Assembly: GCA_023101885.1 (NCBI GenBank) | Contig: JALPQD010000827.1 | Span: forward strand, 248,001-312,000 | Direction of reading: 5' to 3' | Source: Typhlomys cinereus | Lineage: Eukaryota; Chordata; Mammalia; Rodentia; Platacanthomyidae | DNA: 64,000 nt | Shown here: positions 23,294-35,700 of the stretch, one piece after another | Position numbering within the stretch: the first letter of the stretch is position 1 | Layout: every line of letters begins with the position of its first letter | Notes under the pieces: generated by a model | What the model saw: the letters and a program-made list of their open reading frames with translations, nothing else | Database searches by the model: none | What the model was told of the DNA's origin: nothing | Program-made: the position numbers and the translations under genes

Positions 23294-23465
23294 GATAGAT
23301 AATGGGTAGACATATAGGTGATAGATGATTGATCGACAGATGTTAGATACATAGGTAACAAAGGCATCCATTAGTACATAGACACATCAATGATGGTTTT
23401 ACACACATAGACAGATGGATGCAGAGATGATGGATGCATGGATGGACAGATAGATAGATAACCTA
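22760..23465. repeat. GATA tetranucleotide array
   Basis: Degenerate 'gatagata' words over ~700 bases with a nearly pure run at about 23,240-23,292. The reverse-strand 100-codon frame rich in Tyr-Leu-Ser-Ile repeats is a by-product. Confidence 0.93.
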
Positions 23466-24051
23466 TATAGATATAAATCATTGCAATGGTGGGACGGACA
23501 CATAAGTGTTCTACCAGTAATGTACATCCCATTTCTTCCTGAGATTCTAATATCTATGAATCATCAAAGTGAAATAGAGTCTCACAGCCTCTACTGAAAC
23601 AGCAAGCATGTCTTCATTACCTTCAGCTAGCACATCTGCACACACATTTTCCTGGACACAATGTTTCTCATCTGTTCACATTGATGTTTTGGCTTGTGAG
23701 AAAAATGTCAGTCATCTTGGGGCGACCAATAACAGGTGAGTCAGTGAAATGGCTTGCAGCTGAACTAGGTATGCAATGGTTAGTTGCCATCTCTTGTGAA
23801 GCCCATGTATCAGAGCACTTTTGTGGGGGTCTGCTGTATATGCAGGTACTGATTAAAAAGTGAACTGAACCATTCAAAAGAGTGTGGTAGGTGCTAGTGT
23901 TTGTAGGCCAGAAAGGAGAACCCAATGGATGACTTCACATACTCTAGAAAACCAAGCAATCAATATGCAACTCTCCACGTGCTTTTGATAAGCGTGCATA
24001 GAAGCTCTCAGCAGTGCAAAAACCTATGTGCTCATGATGATGTTATGCATG
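23466..24051. other. Unique sequence, nothing recognised
   Basis: No element or gene feature identified. Two opposed 60-85 codon frames at 23,668-23,925 overlap and show no domain. Confidence 0.45.
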
Positions 24052-24067
24052 CTCTTTGCTGATTTTA

Positions 24068-24373
24068 TTTTTTATTATTTTTTATTATTTTTTAATTTTT
24101 ATTTATTATTTATTCAATTGTGCATATATGTGTGTGCGCATGTGTGTATGTATGTGTGTGTGTAGAACCACGAACGAATTTGGGAACCACCATGGACCAC
24201 CTCCACCTCCTTGTTTATTCTGCAGTGGGCTTCACAGGCTCCGCCCTATCAGGACCAGAAACGCAGGCCGCCCCTGCTTCTGCCTGGCATCTATACGCGG
24301 GGTCTAGGATCCGAACTCAGGACCTTCCACCTGCAAGGCAGAAGCTTAACCCCTGATCCACCTCTCCAGCCCC
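24068..24373 (-). mobile_element. Complete B2-like tRNA-derived SINE
   Basis: Reverse-strand copy. It reads 'ggggctggagaggtggatca' at its 5' end (24,373 downward), then 'gtcctgagttcggatcctag' as B box region and 'ggcagaagcaggggcggcct'. A CA linker and a long A/T-rich tail (24,068-24,115) follow. Target duplications with the core 'ctttgctg' flank it (24,052-24,067 and 24,374-24,390). Three overlapping plus-strand frames of 72-83 codons lie in it and are not genes. Confidence 0.9.
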
Positions 24374-24390
24374 CTTCTTTGCTGCTTTTA

Positions 24391-25405
24391 TTAAGGGTTC
24401 TCCAATATCTGAATTTGTTCTTCCTTTGAATATGGAGCTGCTTGTGACACTTTCTGGAGAGATGCCATGCAAGCATCTATACCTCCCAGATAGGATTTGA
24501 ATAGCAGACAAGTATACCAAACCCTAACTTGGTAGGCCAATATGTTTATTGGGTTCTTTACAGAAGTAAGGATGAGGGTCACTGACAGGAATAGCGACAA
24601 CTGAGAGGCAGTTACATCCCCAGCAAATTCACCCCAACCTGGATGAGACTCACGGCAGCTGCAAGCCTGGAGCTCTCTGCTACATGACTTGCTCCTGGGA
24701 GAGACTCCTCCAGACTGCAGGACTGCTCAGAGTCTTCTCCAGACTTGCTCCTAGGAGAGCAAGTCATTTGTGTGCTGTTTCCCCAGGAAAAGCATCTCTT
24801 CTATTCCTATAAATAACTCCAATAAGTTCATTGATCTTCCAAGTTGTACTTTGGTGTAATGGTACTTTAATCCACCATCAAATTCCTATCTGGAGCGGAT
24901 AGACATGTGTGTAGCATCTCCCCAGTGAACGTGTCACATAGCATCAGTAACACCAGTGATAAAACAGATGGGGAGCCAGGCTCCTGACAGGAAGGCTCAA
25001 AGAAACGAGAACATTTATCAGATAAAAAAGTTTTCTCATTCTTCTCTGACAATTTATTCATGGACAAAGGGAGATCAAGTGAATTTTCAAGGACTATATT
25101 TGTGTATCTCACAAACCTGCTAAAGATGAGACTAGTACACAATAAGTCATGTACATCCTTTACAGAAGCAAGCAACAATGAAGAAATGCCTTTTAATAAA
25201 CATGGCATTAAACTTAGATTTTAAAAAAGAAAGCTGACCTCTCACAATATGCGAAAGCCCACTATTCAAGGAAATAACTTTATGAAGAACATAAACGATA
25301 TAGAGTGAATATAGATGCTTTGCTCAGTAAAGGGAAGTAAATTTAAACATAATTATTATCCTTAACTTAAGCTGAAAATTCAATATACATTGCCAATCAA
25401 GTTAT
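24391..25405. other. Unique sequence, nothing recognised
   Basis: A 113-codon reverse frame at 24,867-25,208 is the longest open stretch here. It has no recognisable domain, and nothing beside it suggests an exon. Confidence 0.4.
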
Positions 25406-25409
25406 AATA

Positions 25410-25568
25410 CAGGAGGTCCAGAGAATGGTTCACTGGGCGAGGTTCTTGCTCTCAAACCTGGAGACCTGACCTCTGACCTCAAACCCAAAAACCCGCATGG
25501 TGGAAGGAGAGATGGGACTTCTGAAGGTTGTTCTCTGACCTCCACCTACCTGTGTGCCATAGCATGGA

Positions 25569-25638
<70 letters not shown>

Positions 25639-25640
25639 TC
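25410..25640 (+). mobile_element. B3-like SINE with (TC)n tail
   Basis: 'ccagagaatggttcactggg' head, 'ggtggaaggagagatgggac' and 'gttctctgacctccacctac' are strong B3 landmarks. The element ends in a TC run of about 68 bases (25,569-25,636), followed by 'aaataaatatttaaataata'. Confidence 0.82.
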
Positions 25641-25659
25641 TACCTTGAGGAAATAAATA

Positions 25660-26454
25660 TTTAAATAATATATTTTAAAAATTTACAATATGACATGCTA
25701 TCAATCTAGACAAGCTAGTTCTTAATTTCATACAGAATGTAAATGGCCAGAAATACTTGAAAGGGAAATGACAAAACAGAGAAACATTCAAAATACAAAG
25801 ATATTAAGATGCCTGAAGCAATTAAAAAATGCATCACTAAGTACACAAAAGGTGGAAAGAAATAGGAAAGGGTATAAAGGTGTAGAACCAAATTGATAAT
25901 AAGTCAGGAAATCATGGCTGAAAGGTGGATGAGTTTTTTTAAAGCATTTGTATATAAATGGGATAAAAGACTGTACTATCCAAGGACAGAGAAAGAGAAA
26001 GAGAGAGACCACAAATAAAATGCTCAAACAATTAGAAAGAATTATATTAAAATGTTTTTCCAGTTTTGGACTGTCTATAAGTCTAGTCTCAGAAGATGGA
26101 ATTTGGAAATCCCCAGAGCAAGTAAGACCAGCCAGACTAGCCCCATTTGGAAATCTTGGTGTGATCAGAGACCCTGTATCAAAATTTTTGTAAGACACTC
26201 AACATTTAAAATTGGAAGAAAAAAATAATGTTACAGAGTTTGAAAGTCAAAAGTGTCTGCATGATAGGAAAATGCTGATCTCTTTAAAAGATAAGTCATA
26301 TAATCATATTTGCAAGTGATGAAATCTAAAACAGAGCCATTCTACACTGAGAATGAAATCCTTCAATCTTTAACAAAAGAGAAGAGTAGAGATTGGATAT
26401 ATGAACTATGAAAATGTAGGCCAACCATAAGTGTATATGCTTTTCTAAAACAAG
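25660..26454. other. AT-rich sequence with a weak SINE remnant
   Basis: Around 26,115-26,190 'gtaagaccagccagactagc' and 'cagagaccctgtatcaaaat' resemble the right end of a B1/B4-type SINE. The rest is not recognisable. Confidence 0.35.
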
Positions 26455-26810
26455 GAGATGGTTCAGCAATTAAAGTACTTGCTATACAAGTTAAAAAAAG
26501 AGAGAGAGAGTTTGGATTCCTGGATCATATGCAAAATGTCAGGTGGTTATAGCTGCCCACTTCTAATTCAAGCCTTAGAAACAGAGACATAGTTGCATAT
26601 CAGAGAATTCTGGGTTTGCTTAGAGACTCTGACTTAAAAAGAATAAGAGAGACGAGAAAGGAAAGATGATTCTCAATATCAATGCAGAGATTACATATAT
26701 AGATACACACACATGGATGCACACAAGTACATACATACATATGTATGTATGTATTTGCATATGCACATAGGTACATACTTCCACACATACATATGAAAAT
26801 ACAACAAAAA
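26455..26810 (+). mobile_element. B3-like SINE with CA/GTAT-rich tail
   Basis: 'aaggagatggttcagcaatt', 'gtttggattcctggatcata' and 'cagagaattctgggtttgct' follow the B3A pattern. The end is a mixed 'cacaca', 'gtatgtatgtat' and 'acatacat' region. Diverged. Confidence 0.5.
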
Positions 26811-26838
26811 ACCCAGGAGCTATCGTTTCCTAATGATC

Positions 26839-26857
26839 AGCTTTTCTTTTTTTTTTT
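26839..26857. repeat. Target-site duplication, left copy
   Basis: 'agcttttc' followed by Ts. The same 19 bases occur at 38,069-38,087 on the far side of the L1 block. A partial third copy ('ttc' plus T run) sits at 31,584-31,601 between the two L1 elements. Confidence 0.6.
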
Positions 26858-26860
26858 TTT

Positions 26861-27900
26861 AGACTTTAACATTTTTTATTATCTCTGCTCATACAAATTT
26901 AATAGGTACACCGGTTCCCTCCCTCCCTCCTCCTTCCCCACCCCTCTGCTCGCCCTCCCCTCACCCTTCCCTCCCCACCCCCCAGTGCCTCCCCTCCCCC
27001 AATCCCCCGAAAACCTTTAATGTGCATGCCTGACTGTCCTCTGGGTCCTCCTCTCCGATGACATACAAGGACCCAGCGGCATTTCCTTGAACCCTTTCCT
27101 GTGTTCCCCTTAAGCATAGGAACACTATTTTGGCTGTCAATCCCTTGCCTCCAAGGATCTTGGTGCCTTTAGCAAATGCTACACTTTGTGGGGACAATAG
27201 TGTGTTGGGACATTGTGCAGGGCATGTAAAGTCCAATTATGATTGCTTCAGCCCTAACTTGTGTGGAGTATCTTGCATATCATTGCTCCTCCCATCCTTG
27301 TGCTCTTACAATCTTACCGCCCCCTCTTCCGCAAATTTCCCTGAGCTTCAGGGTGGGGGGAGATTAGGCTGGCCAGTTCTAGCTGGTTCATATAGAGTCT
27401 CTGAAGTTCTGGATTATGGTTCATTGATTTTCTTTTGCAGTTTTGCTGCTCCTGCAATGCCCTTCACTGAATCCTGATGGGTATTGGATGTCACCCCCTG
27501 GCCAGAGATAAAAAGCTGTTAAACTAGAGTCTTGTTATAAGAGTATATTCAAAGGTAGATGTAATAAAAACAGGAAACCACAGTGAGGGAGGGGTCAATC
27601 ACCCATTTGCAAAATGGTTACTTACTATCTGCCTGACTATATGCCCTCCCCTTCTGGTGAGGTCACACCCCCTCAGTTGTAGATGATCAGGAACAAAAAG
27701 GCTGTGAACCTATCCAGATGTCTCATTGCTTATTCGCAGTCCTTGATGGAGGCCTATTTTCTCTGCTGTTACATGGTCCCCTCTCTCCTTGTTTCTGGTG
27801 TGGCCCTCCTACCCCATCCCGCCTGTTCAAACTCCTTGCAATTACTGTATTACAGAGATTTATCGCCGAGTGTCTCTAGGTGGGCTGGGTGGGTTTGGTA
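26861..27900 (-). other. L1 3' UTR with polypurine tract
   Basis: Non-coding 3' region of the truncated L1, collinear with 31,840-32,772 of the neighbouring copy. Near its 3' end the sense strand is almost pure purine with many G runs (plus-strand 26,911-27,008), a known L1 3' UTR property with G-quadruplex potential. Forward frames of up to 115 codons here are incidental. Confidence 0.8.
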
Positions 27901-30900
27901 CTAGGAGCCACCTATTAGGGAGTACATATGGCGCTTAATTTTCTGGGTTTGGGATACTTCACTTAATATAATTGTCCCTAATGACATCCATTTCCTGGCA
28001 AATTCCAGTATTTCATCATTTTTGATGGCTGAGTAGTACTCCATTGTATAGATGTACCACTGTTTCCTTATCCACTCTTCAACTGTTGGACATTTGGGCT
28101 GATTCCATGATTTGCTATTGTAAACAGTGCTGCTATGAACATGGTCGCACTTGTGCTATCGAGGTGGACCTCTGCTGCATGGGGGGTTATTCCCCAAAGT
28201 GCAATAGCAGGGTCATATGGCATTTCAATCTTTAGTTTCTTTAAGAATCTCCAGAAAGCTCGCCAGAGGAGTTGTATGAGCCTGCATTCCCACCAGCAAT
28301 GTAGGAGAGTTCTCCTCTCTCCACATCCTCTCCACCATTGGTGTTGTTTGTATTGTGGATTTTTGCCATCCTGACCGGGGTGAGATGATATCTCAGGGAG
28401 GTTTTGATTTGCATTTCCCTGATAGCTAAGGAAGTGGAGCATTTTTTCAGATGTTTGTTAGACATTTTAATTTCATCCCTAGTAAAGTTTCTTTTAAGTT
28501 CCAGGGCCATTTTTTAATTGGGCCATTAGTTTCCTTGGTGTTTAGTTTTCTAAGTTCTTTGTGCACTCTGGATAGCAGAGTTCTATCAGATATGTGGTTA
28601 GTGAAGATTTTCTCCCATTCTGTGGGTTGCCTTTGAGCTTCTGTTACAATCTCTTTATCTGAACAGAAGCTCTTTAGTTTCACAAGATCCCAACTGTTGA
28701 GAGTTGGTAGCAGTGACTGTGCCATTGGATGTCTGTTTAGGAAGTGTTGGCCTAGCCCAATCAGCTTGAGGGAATTCCCTACCCTTTCAACTATGGTTTT
28801 TATAGACTCTGGCCTTAAATCAAGGTCCTTGATCTATTGGGAATTAAGTCTTATACAAGGTGACAAGTACGGGTCCAGTTTCAACCTTTTAAATGTGGAA
28901 ATCCAGTTTTGCCAGTACCATTTGTTGAAGATACTGTTCTTTTTCCATTGGATTTTTTGGGCCCCTTTGTCAAAGACCAAATGGATGTAGTTTTGTGGGC
29001 TTATATCTGGGTCTTCAAGCCTTATCCATTGATCTGTGTGTCTATTTTGGAGCCAGTACCAGACTGTTTTTACAACGATGGATTTGTAGTATAGACTAAG
29101 GATTGGTATGGTGATACCTCCAGCAGTGTTTTTGTTACTCAGGATTGTCTTTGCTATCCTGGGTCTTTTGTGCCTCCATATGAATTTTCAGATTGTTTGG
29201 TCAACTTCTTTAAAGAATTGCTTTGGGATTTTAATGGGTATAGCATTGAATCTGTATATTGCCTTTGGTAGGATGGTCATTTTTACGATGTTGATTCTGC
29301 GTATCCAGGAACGTGGGAGGTCTTTCCACCTTCTGGTGTCTTCTGCTATTTTTTTCTTTAGGGTTTTAAAGTTTTCATTGTAAAGGTCTTTTACCTTCTT
29401 GGTTAGGTTTATACCAAGGTATTTCATTTTGGGGGGGGCTATAGTAAATGATATTGTTTCTCTCAGGAGTTTCCTGGTGGATTTTTTGGGATCACTCAGG
29501 TATAAGATCATGTCATCTGCAAATAGGGATAGCTTGACTTCTTCCTTGCCGATTTGAACCCCTTTTATGTCCCTTTCTTGTCTTATGGCTTCAGCTAAGA
29601 CTTCAAGTACAATATTGAATAGAAGTAGTGAGAGTGGACAGCCTTGTCTAGCTCCTGATCGAAGTGGGAATGCTTCCAATTGTTCCACATTGAGCATAAT
29701 CCTTGCTGTGGGCTTGTTGTATACAGCTTTTATTATATTGATAAAGGTTCCTTCCATTCCTACTGTCTCTAGTGTTTTGATCATAAAAGGCTATTGGATC
29801 TTGTCAAAAGCTTTTTCTGCATCTATCGAGAGTATCATGTGGTCTTTGGATTGGTTTACATGATGAATTACATTTATTGATTTGTGTATGTTGAACCAAC
29901 CTTGTGTGCTGGGGATAAAGACTACTTGGTCCCTGTGAATGATCTCTTTGATAAGTTTTTGAATCCGATTTGGTAAGACTTTGTTGAGAATCTTTGCATC
30001 TGTGTTCATCAGAGAGATCAGCCTATAGTTTTCTTTTTTAAGTGAGTCTTTATTAGGTTTTGGGATTAAAACGATATTAGCTTCATAGAAGGAATTTGGT
30101 AGTGTTCCTTCCTTTGCTATTTGATGGAACAGTTTAAGGAGTATTGGTATTATTAAATCCTTAAATATCTGGTAGAACTCTGTGCTGAATCCATCTGGTC
30201 CAGGACATTTTTTGGTGCGAAGATTCAAGATTACTTCCTCAATTTCCTTATATGTTATAGGACTATTTAAATAATTCACAACTTCCAGATTCAATTTAGG
30301 TAGGTAGTGTTTACTTAGAAATTCATCCATCTCTTTCGTGTTGTCAAACTTCACAGAGTATAAGTTTTTGAAATATGATGTTATAATTCTCTGGATTTCT
30401 TGGGTATCAGTAGTGATAACTCCATGTTCATTTCTGATTTTGTTAATTTGGGTTTTCTCTCTCCTGCTTTTGGTTAATTTAGCTAGGGGTGAACCAATCT
30501 TATTGATTTTTTTCAAAGAACCAGCTTTTTGACTGGTTGATTTTTTCTATATCGATGTCAGATATTTCTCCCCTTATTTTGCTAATCTCCTCTCTTCTAC
30601 TACTTTTGGGATCAGATTGCTCTAGTTTCTCTAAAGCTTTAAGCTGCATTGTTAAGTTGTTTATTTCTGATGTTTCCATTTTTTTGATGTAGGCATTAAG
30701 AGCTATGAACTTACCTCTTAGAACAGCTTTCATTGTGTCCCAGAGATTTTGGTAAGTTGTATTTTCATTATCGTTCGCTTTCAGGAAATCTTGAATCTCC
30801 TTTTTAATTTCTTCCTGAATCCAGTTCTCATTCAGTAACATAGTGTTAAGTTTCCAGGAATTAGTGTATTTTCTGTCTTTTGTTGTGTTGTGAATGTCCA

Positions 30901-31586
30901 GCTTTAGGCCATGGTGGTCTGACAGGGCACAGGGTAGAATTTCAACTTTCCTGTATATGTGGAGATTCATTTTGTGGCCCAATATGTGATCTATTTTGGA
31001 GAAAGTTCCGTGTGCTGCTGAGAAAAATGTGTATTCTTTGGTACGTGGATGAAAAGTTCGATAGAGGTCTGTAAGGTCCATTTCTTTAAGGGTTTGATTA
31101 AGTTTCAAAGTGTCTCTGTTAAGCTTTTGACCTGTTGATCTATCCCATGTTGAGAGGGCGGTGTTGAAATCCCTAAGAATTATCGTTTGGGGGTTGATTT
31201 CTTCCTTTAGACACTGTAGGATTTTCTTAATGAATGTGTAGGGGCCTGTATTGGGTGCATATATGTTTAGTATTGTGAAGTCTTCCTGGTGAATTGTACC
31301 TGTGACTAAAATGTAGTATCCATCTGTGTCTCTTATGATTTTTTTGGGTTTGAAGTCCACATTGTCCGACAGCATAATGGCTACCCCTGCCTGTTTCCTA
31401 GTTCCAAAAGCTTGCAGAATTTTGGACCAGCCTTTCATTCTTAGGATGTGCCTATCTTTTGTGGTGAGATGAATTTCTTGAAGGCAGCAGATTGATGGGT
31501 TGTGATTTTTCATCCAAGTTTGTAATCTGTGTCTCTTAATCGGTGAGATAAGCCCATTGACATTTAATGTTATAATGGAGAAATTC
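27901..31586 (-). pseudogene. L1 ORF2 (endonuclease plus reverse transcriptase), broken
   Basis: It would encode the L1 endonuclease/reverse transcriptase. The endonuclease region (31,586-30,500) starts '[19 protein letters not shown]' and keeps '[10 protein letters not shown]' but has 'RDFNTALS' where the other copy has 'GDFNTALS'. The RT region (30,516-29,188) has '[18 protein letters not shown]' and '[10 protein letters not shown]'. Just after the FADD block, 34 codons present in the neighbouring copy are missing in frame. The C-terminal part (28,725-28,068) is split over three frames, and its Cys motif has lost residues ('[18 protein letters not shown]'). The stop corresponds to 27,901-27,903. 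Dead copy. Confidence 0.92.
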
Positions 31587-31601
31587 TTTTTTTTTTTTTT
31601 T

Positions 31602-31795
31602 ACATTTTTCACTGTACAATTTATTGATATTATTTTTTGAAAATCCATATACATTTCTATATATGTACATATCCAAAAATACTGAATACAAAATAGCTTC
31701 ATGATTTACTTAAATATAAATGACAAAAACATAATTAATGTTATTAATTTTTTAAAAATTGGTTTATCTTCATATCATATAAATCCTTCATCTTT
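31602..31795 (-). other. Candidate L1 3' transduction
   Basis: AT-rich sequence between the L1's own polyadenylation signal (AATAAA, complement of 31,802-31,807) and the A tract at 31,588-31,601. It contains a second AATAAA (complement of 31,620-31,625) exactly 18 bases before the A tract. That is the layout expected when transcription reads past the L1 end into flanking DNA. It is absent from the sister L1 3' end at 26.9 kb. Alternatively it could be ordinary flank between two separate insertions. Confidence 0.55.
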
Positions 31796-31839
31796 TTGGT
31801 TTTTATTTATAAAAATTTAATTATACATTTTAAAATTTT

Positions 31840-32772
31840 TTACCAGTTCCCACCCTCCCCCCTGTTCCCCCTCCCCTTCCCCCAGTGCCTCCCCCCCAAT
31901 TCCCAGAGAGTCCTTTATTGTGTACGCCTAACTCTCCACTGGGTCCTCCTCTCCGATGACATATAAGGACCCAGTGGCATTTCCATAAGCCCTTTCTCTT
32001 GTTCCCCTTAAGCATAAGATCACTACTATGGCTGTCAATCCCTTGACTCCAGGGGTCTCGGTGCCCTTAACAGATGCTAGACTTTATGAGGGCACAGTGC
32101 GCTGGACATTGCGCAGGGCATGCAAAGTCCCATTATGATTGCTTTGGCCCCAACTATTGTTGAGAATCTTGCAAATCGTTGCTCCTCCCATCCTTTTGCT
32201 CTTACAATCTTACCGCCCCCTCTTCCGCAAATGTCCCTGAGCTCCAGGATGGGGAGAGATGAGGCTGTCCTAGTTCTATGTGATTGATATAGAGTCTCTG
32301 AAGTTCTGGATTGTGGTTTGTTGATTTTCTTTTGCAGTTTTGCTGCTCCTGCAATTCCCTTCACTCCATTCTGCTGGGCACTGTATGTCACCCCCTGGCC
32401 AGAGACAAAAAGTTGTTAAACTGGAGTCTTGTTGTAATAGCACATTCAAGGGTAGATGTAATAAGAGTAGGAAACCTCACTGAAGGAGGGGTCCATCACC
32501 CATTTGCAAAATGATTACTTTTTATCTGCTAGACTATATGCCCTCCCCTTCTGGTGAGATCAGGAAAGAACGTCTGTGAACTTAACCATGTTTCTCATTA
32601 CTTACTTGCAGACCTTGATGGAGGCCTATTTTCTCTGCTGTAACATGGTCTCCTCTCTCCTTGTTTCTGGTGTGGCCCTCCTAACCCATCTCTCTTTTTC
32701 ATAATCCTTGCAATTACTGTGTTACATAGGTTTACTTTTGAGTGTCTCAATGTGGGCTGGGTGAGTTTGGTA
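31840..32772 (-). other. L1 3' UTR with polypurine tract
   Basis: Collinear with 26,930-27,900 of the truncated copy. It includes the G-rich sense-strand tract (plus-strand 31,850-31,905) and the shared blocks 'gggtcctcctctccgatgac' and 'atgccctccccttctggtga'. Confidence 0.8.
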
Positions 32773-35700
32773 CTAGGAGCCACCTGTTAGGGAGTACATA
32801 TGGCGCTTAATTTTCTGGGTTTGGGATACTTCACTTAATATAATTCTTTCTAATGACATCCATTTCCCAGCAAATTCCAGTAATTCATCATTTTTGATGG
32901 CTGAGTTGTACTCCATTGTATAGATGTACCACCGTTTCCTTATCCACTCGTCAACTGTTGGACATTTAGGTTGATTCCATGACTTTGCTATTGTAAACAG
33001 TGCTGCTATGAACATGGTCGAGCTTGTGCTATCGAGGCGAACCTCTGCTGCATGGGGGGTTATTCCAAAAAGTGGGATAGCAGGGTCATACGGCATTTCA
33101 ATCTTTAATTTCTTTAAGAATCTCCAGACGGCTCGCCAGAGTGGCTGTATGAGCCTGCATTCCCACCAATAATGTAGGAGAGTTCCCTTCTCTCCACATC
33201 CTCTCCAACATTTGTCGTTGTTTGTATTGTGGATTTTGCCATCCTGACCGGGGTGAGATGATATCTCAGGGAAGTTTTGATTTGCATTTCCCTGATGGCG
33301 AAGGAAGTGGAGCATTTTTTAAGATAATTGTTAGACATTTTAATTTCATCCCTGGTAAAGTTTCTTTGAAGTTCCATGGCCCATTTTTTAATTGGGCCAG
33401 TGTTTTCCTTGGAGTTTAATTTTCTAAGTTCTTTGTGTACTCTGGACAGTAGAGCTCTGTCAGATATGTGGTTAGTGAAGATTTTCTCCCTTTCTGTGGG
33501 TTGCCTTTGAGCTCGTGTGACAATCTCTTTATCTGAACAGAAGCTCTTTAATTTCACAAGATCCCAACTGTTGAGAGTTGGTAGCAGTGACTGTGCCATT
33601 GGATGTCTGTTTAGGAAGTGTTGGCCTAGCCCAATCAGCTCGAGGGAGTTCCTATCCTTTCGACTATGGTTTTAAAGTCTCTGGCCTGATATCAAGGTCC
33701 TTGATCCATTTGGAATTAAGTCTTGTACATGGTGACAAGTACGGGTCCAGCTTTAATCTTCTGCATGTGGAGATCCAGTTTTGCCAGCACCATTTGTTGA
33801 AGATGCTGTTCTTTTTCCATTGGATTCTTTGGGCCCCTTTGTCAAAGACCAAATGGCTGTAACTTTGTGGGCTTATATCTGGGTCTTCAATCCTTATCCA
33901 TTGATCTGTGTGTCTATTTGGAGCCAGTACCAGGCTGTCTTTATAACTATGGATTTGTAGTAGACTTAGGTTTGGTATGGTAATACCTCCAGCTGTGTTT
34001 TTGTTACTCAGGATTGTTTTTGCTATCCTGGGTCTTTTGTGCCTCCATATGAACTTTGAGATTGTTTGGTCAACTTCTTTGAAGAATGCTTTGGGATTTT
34101 GATTGGTATAGCATTGAATCTGTATATTGCCTTTGGTAGGATGGTCATTTTTACAATGTTGATTCTGCCAATCCAGGAACAAGGGAGGTCTTTCCACCTT
34201 CTGGTGTCTTCTGCAATTTCTTTCTTAGGGTTTTAAAGTTTTCATTGTAAAGGTCTTTTACCTCCTTAGTTAGGTTTATACCAAGGTATTTCATTTTTTT
34301 AGGGGTTATAGTAAATGGCATGGTTTCTCTCAAGGCTTTATCACTTCTTTCATTCTGGGCATATAGGAAGGCCTCTGATTTTTGCACATTTATTTTGTAT
34401 CCTGCCACCCTGCTGAACTTCTCAATTAGTTCCAGGAGCTTCCTGGTGGAGTTTTTGGGATCCCTCAGGTATAAGATCCTGTCATCTGCAAATAGGGATA
34501 GCTTGATTTCTTCCTTGCCGATTTGAATCCCTCTTATGTCCCTTTCTTGTCTTATGGCTTCAGCTAAGACTTCAAGTACAATATTGAATAGAAGTGGTGA
34601 GAGTGGACAGCCTTGTCTAGTTCCTGATCGAAGTGGGAATGCTTCCAGTTGTTCCCCATTGAGCATAATCCTTGCTGTGAGCTTGTTGTATACAGCTTTT
34701 ATTATATTGATAAAGGTTCCTTCCATTCCTACTGTTTCTACCGTTTTGATCATAAAAGGCTGTTGGATCTTGTCAAAAGCTTTTTCTGCATCTATCGAGA
34801 GTATCATGTGGTCTTGGACTTTGGACTGGTTTACATGATGAATTACATTTATTGATTTGCGTATGTTGAACCAACCTTGTGTGCCGGGGATGAAGCCTAC
34901 TTGGTCCCCATGAATGATCTTTTTAATATGTTTTTGAATCCGATTTGCTAAGACTTTGTTGAGAATCTTTGCGTCTGTGTTCATCAGGGAGATCGGCCTA
35001 TAGTTTTCTTTTTTAAGTGAATCTTTATTAGGTTTTGGGATTAAAACGATATTAGCTTCATAGAAGGAATTTGGTAGTGTTCCTTCCTTTGCTATTTGAT
35101 GGAACAGTTTAAGGAGTATTGGTGTTATTAACTCCTTAAATGTCTGGTAGAACTCTGTGCTGAATCCATCTGGTCCAGGACATTTTTTGGTGGGAAGATT
35201 CGAGATTACTTCCTCAATTTCCTTATATGTTATAGGACTATTTAAATAATTCACAACTTCCTGATTCAATTTAGGTAAGTTGTGTTTACTTAGAAATTCA
35301 TCCATCTCTTTTGTGTTGTCAAACTTCACAGAGTATAAGTCTTTGAAATATGATGTTATAATTCTCTGGATTTCTTGGGTATCAGTAGTGATAACTCCAT
35401 GTTCATTTCTAATTTTGTTAATTTGGGTTTTCTCTCTCTTGCTTTTGGTTAGTTTAGCTAGGGGTGTATCAATCTTGTTGATTTTTTCAAAGAACCAGCT
35501 TTTTGATTGGTTGATTTTTTTCTATCGTTTTCTAGTCTCGATTTCAGATATTTCTCCCCTTATTTTGCTAATCTCTTCTCTTCTACTGCTTTGGGATCAG
35601 ATTGCTCTAGTTTCTCTAAAGCTTTAAGCTGCATTGTTAAGTTGTTTATTTCTGATGTTTCCATTTTTTTGACGTGGGCATTAAGAGCTATGAACTTACC

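Larger units (their letters stand above)
26861..31586 (-). mobile_element. LINE-1, 5'-truncated, inserted into another L1's tail
   Basis: Minus-strand L1 with a poly(T) at 26,847-26,860 (its poly(A) tail). Its ~1.04-kb 3' UTR starts with a G-rich polypurine tract on the sense strand (26,911-27,008). An almost complete ORF2 follows. The 5' end is cut at the very start of ORF2 ('ggagaaat', 31,579-31,586); ORF1 and the 5' UTR are absent. Flanking 'ttc' plus T-run sequences at 26,844-26,860 and 31,584-31,601 fit a target duplication made inside an older poly(T). Confidence 0.9.

Noticed and set aside
24867..25208. 113-codon minus-strand ORF as an exon
   Set aside because: No domain, no splice-site context I could support, and length within chance expectation for this composition.
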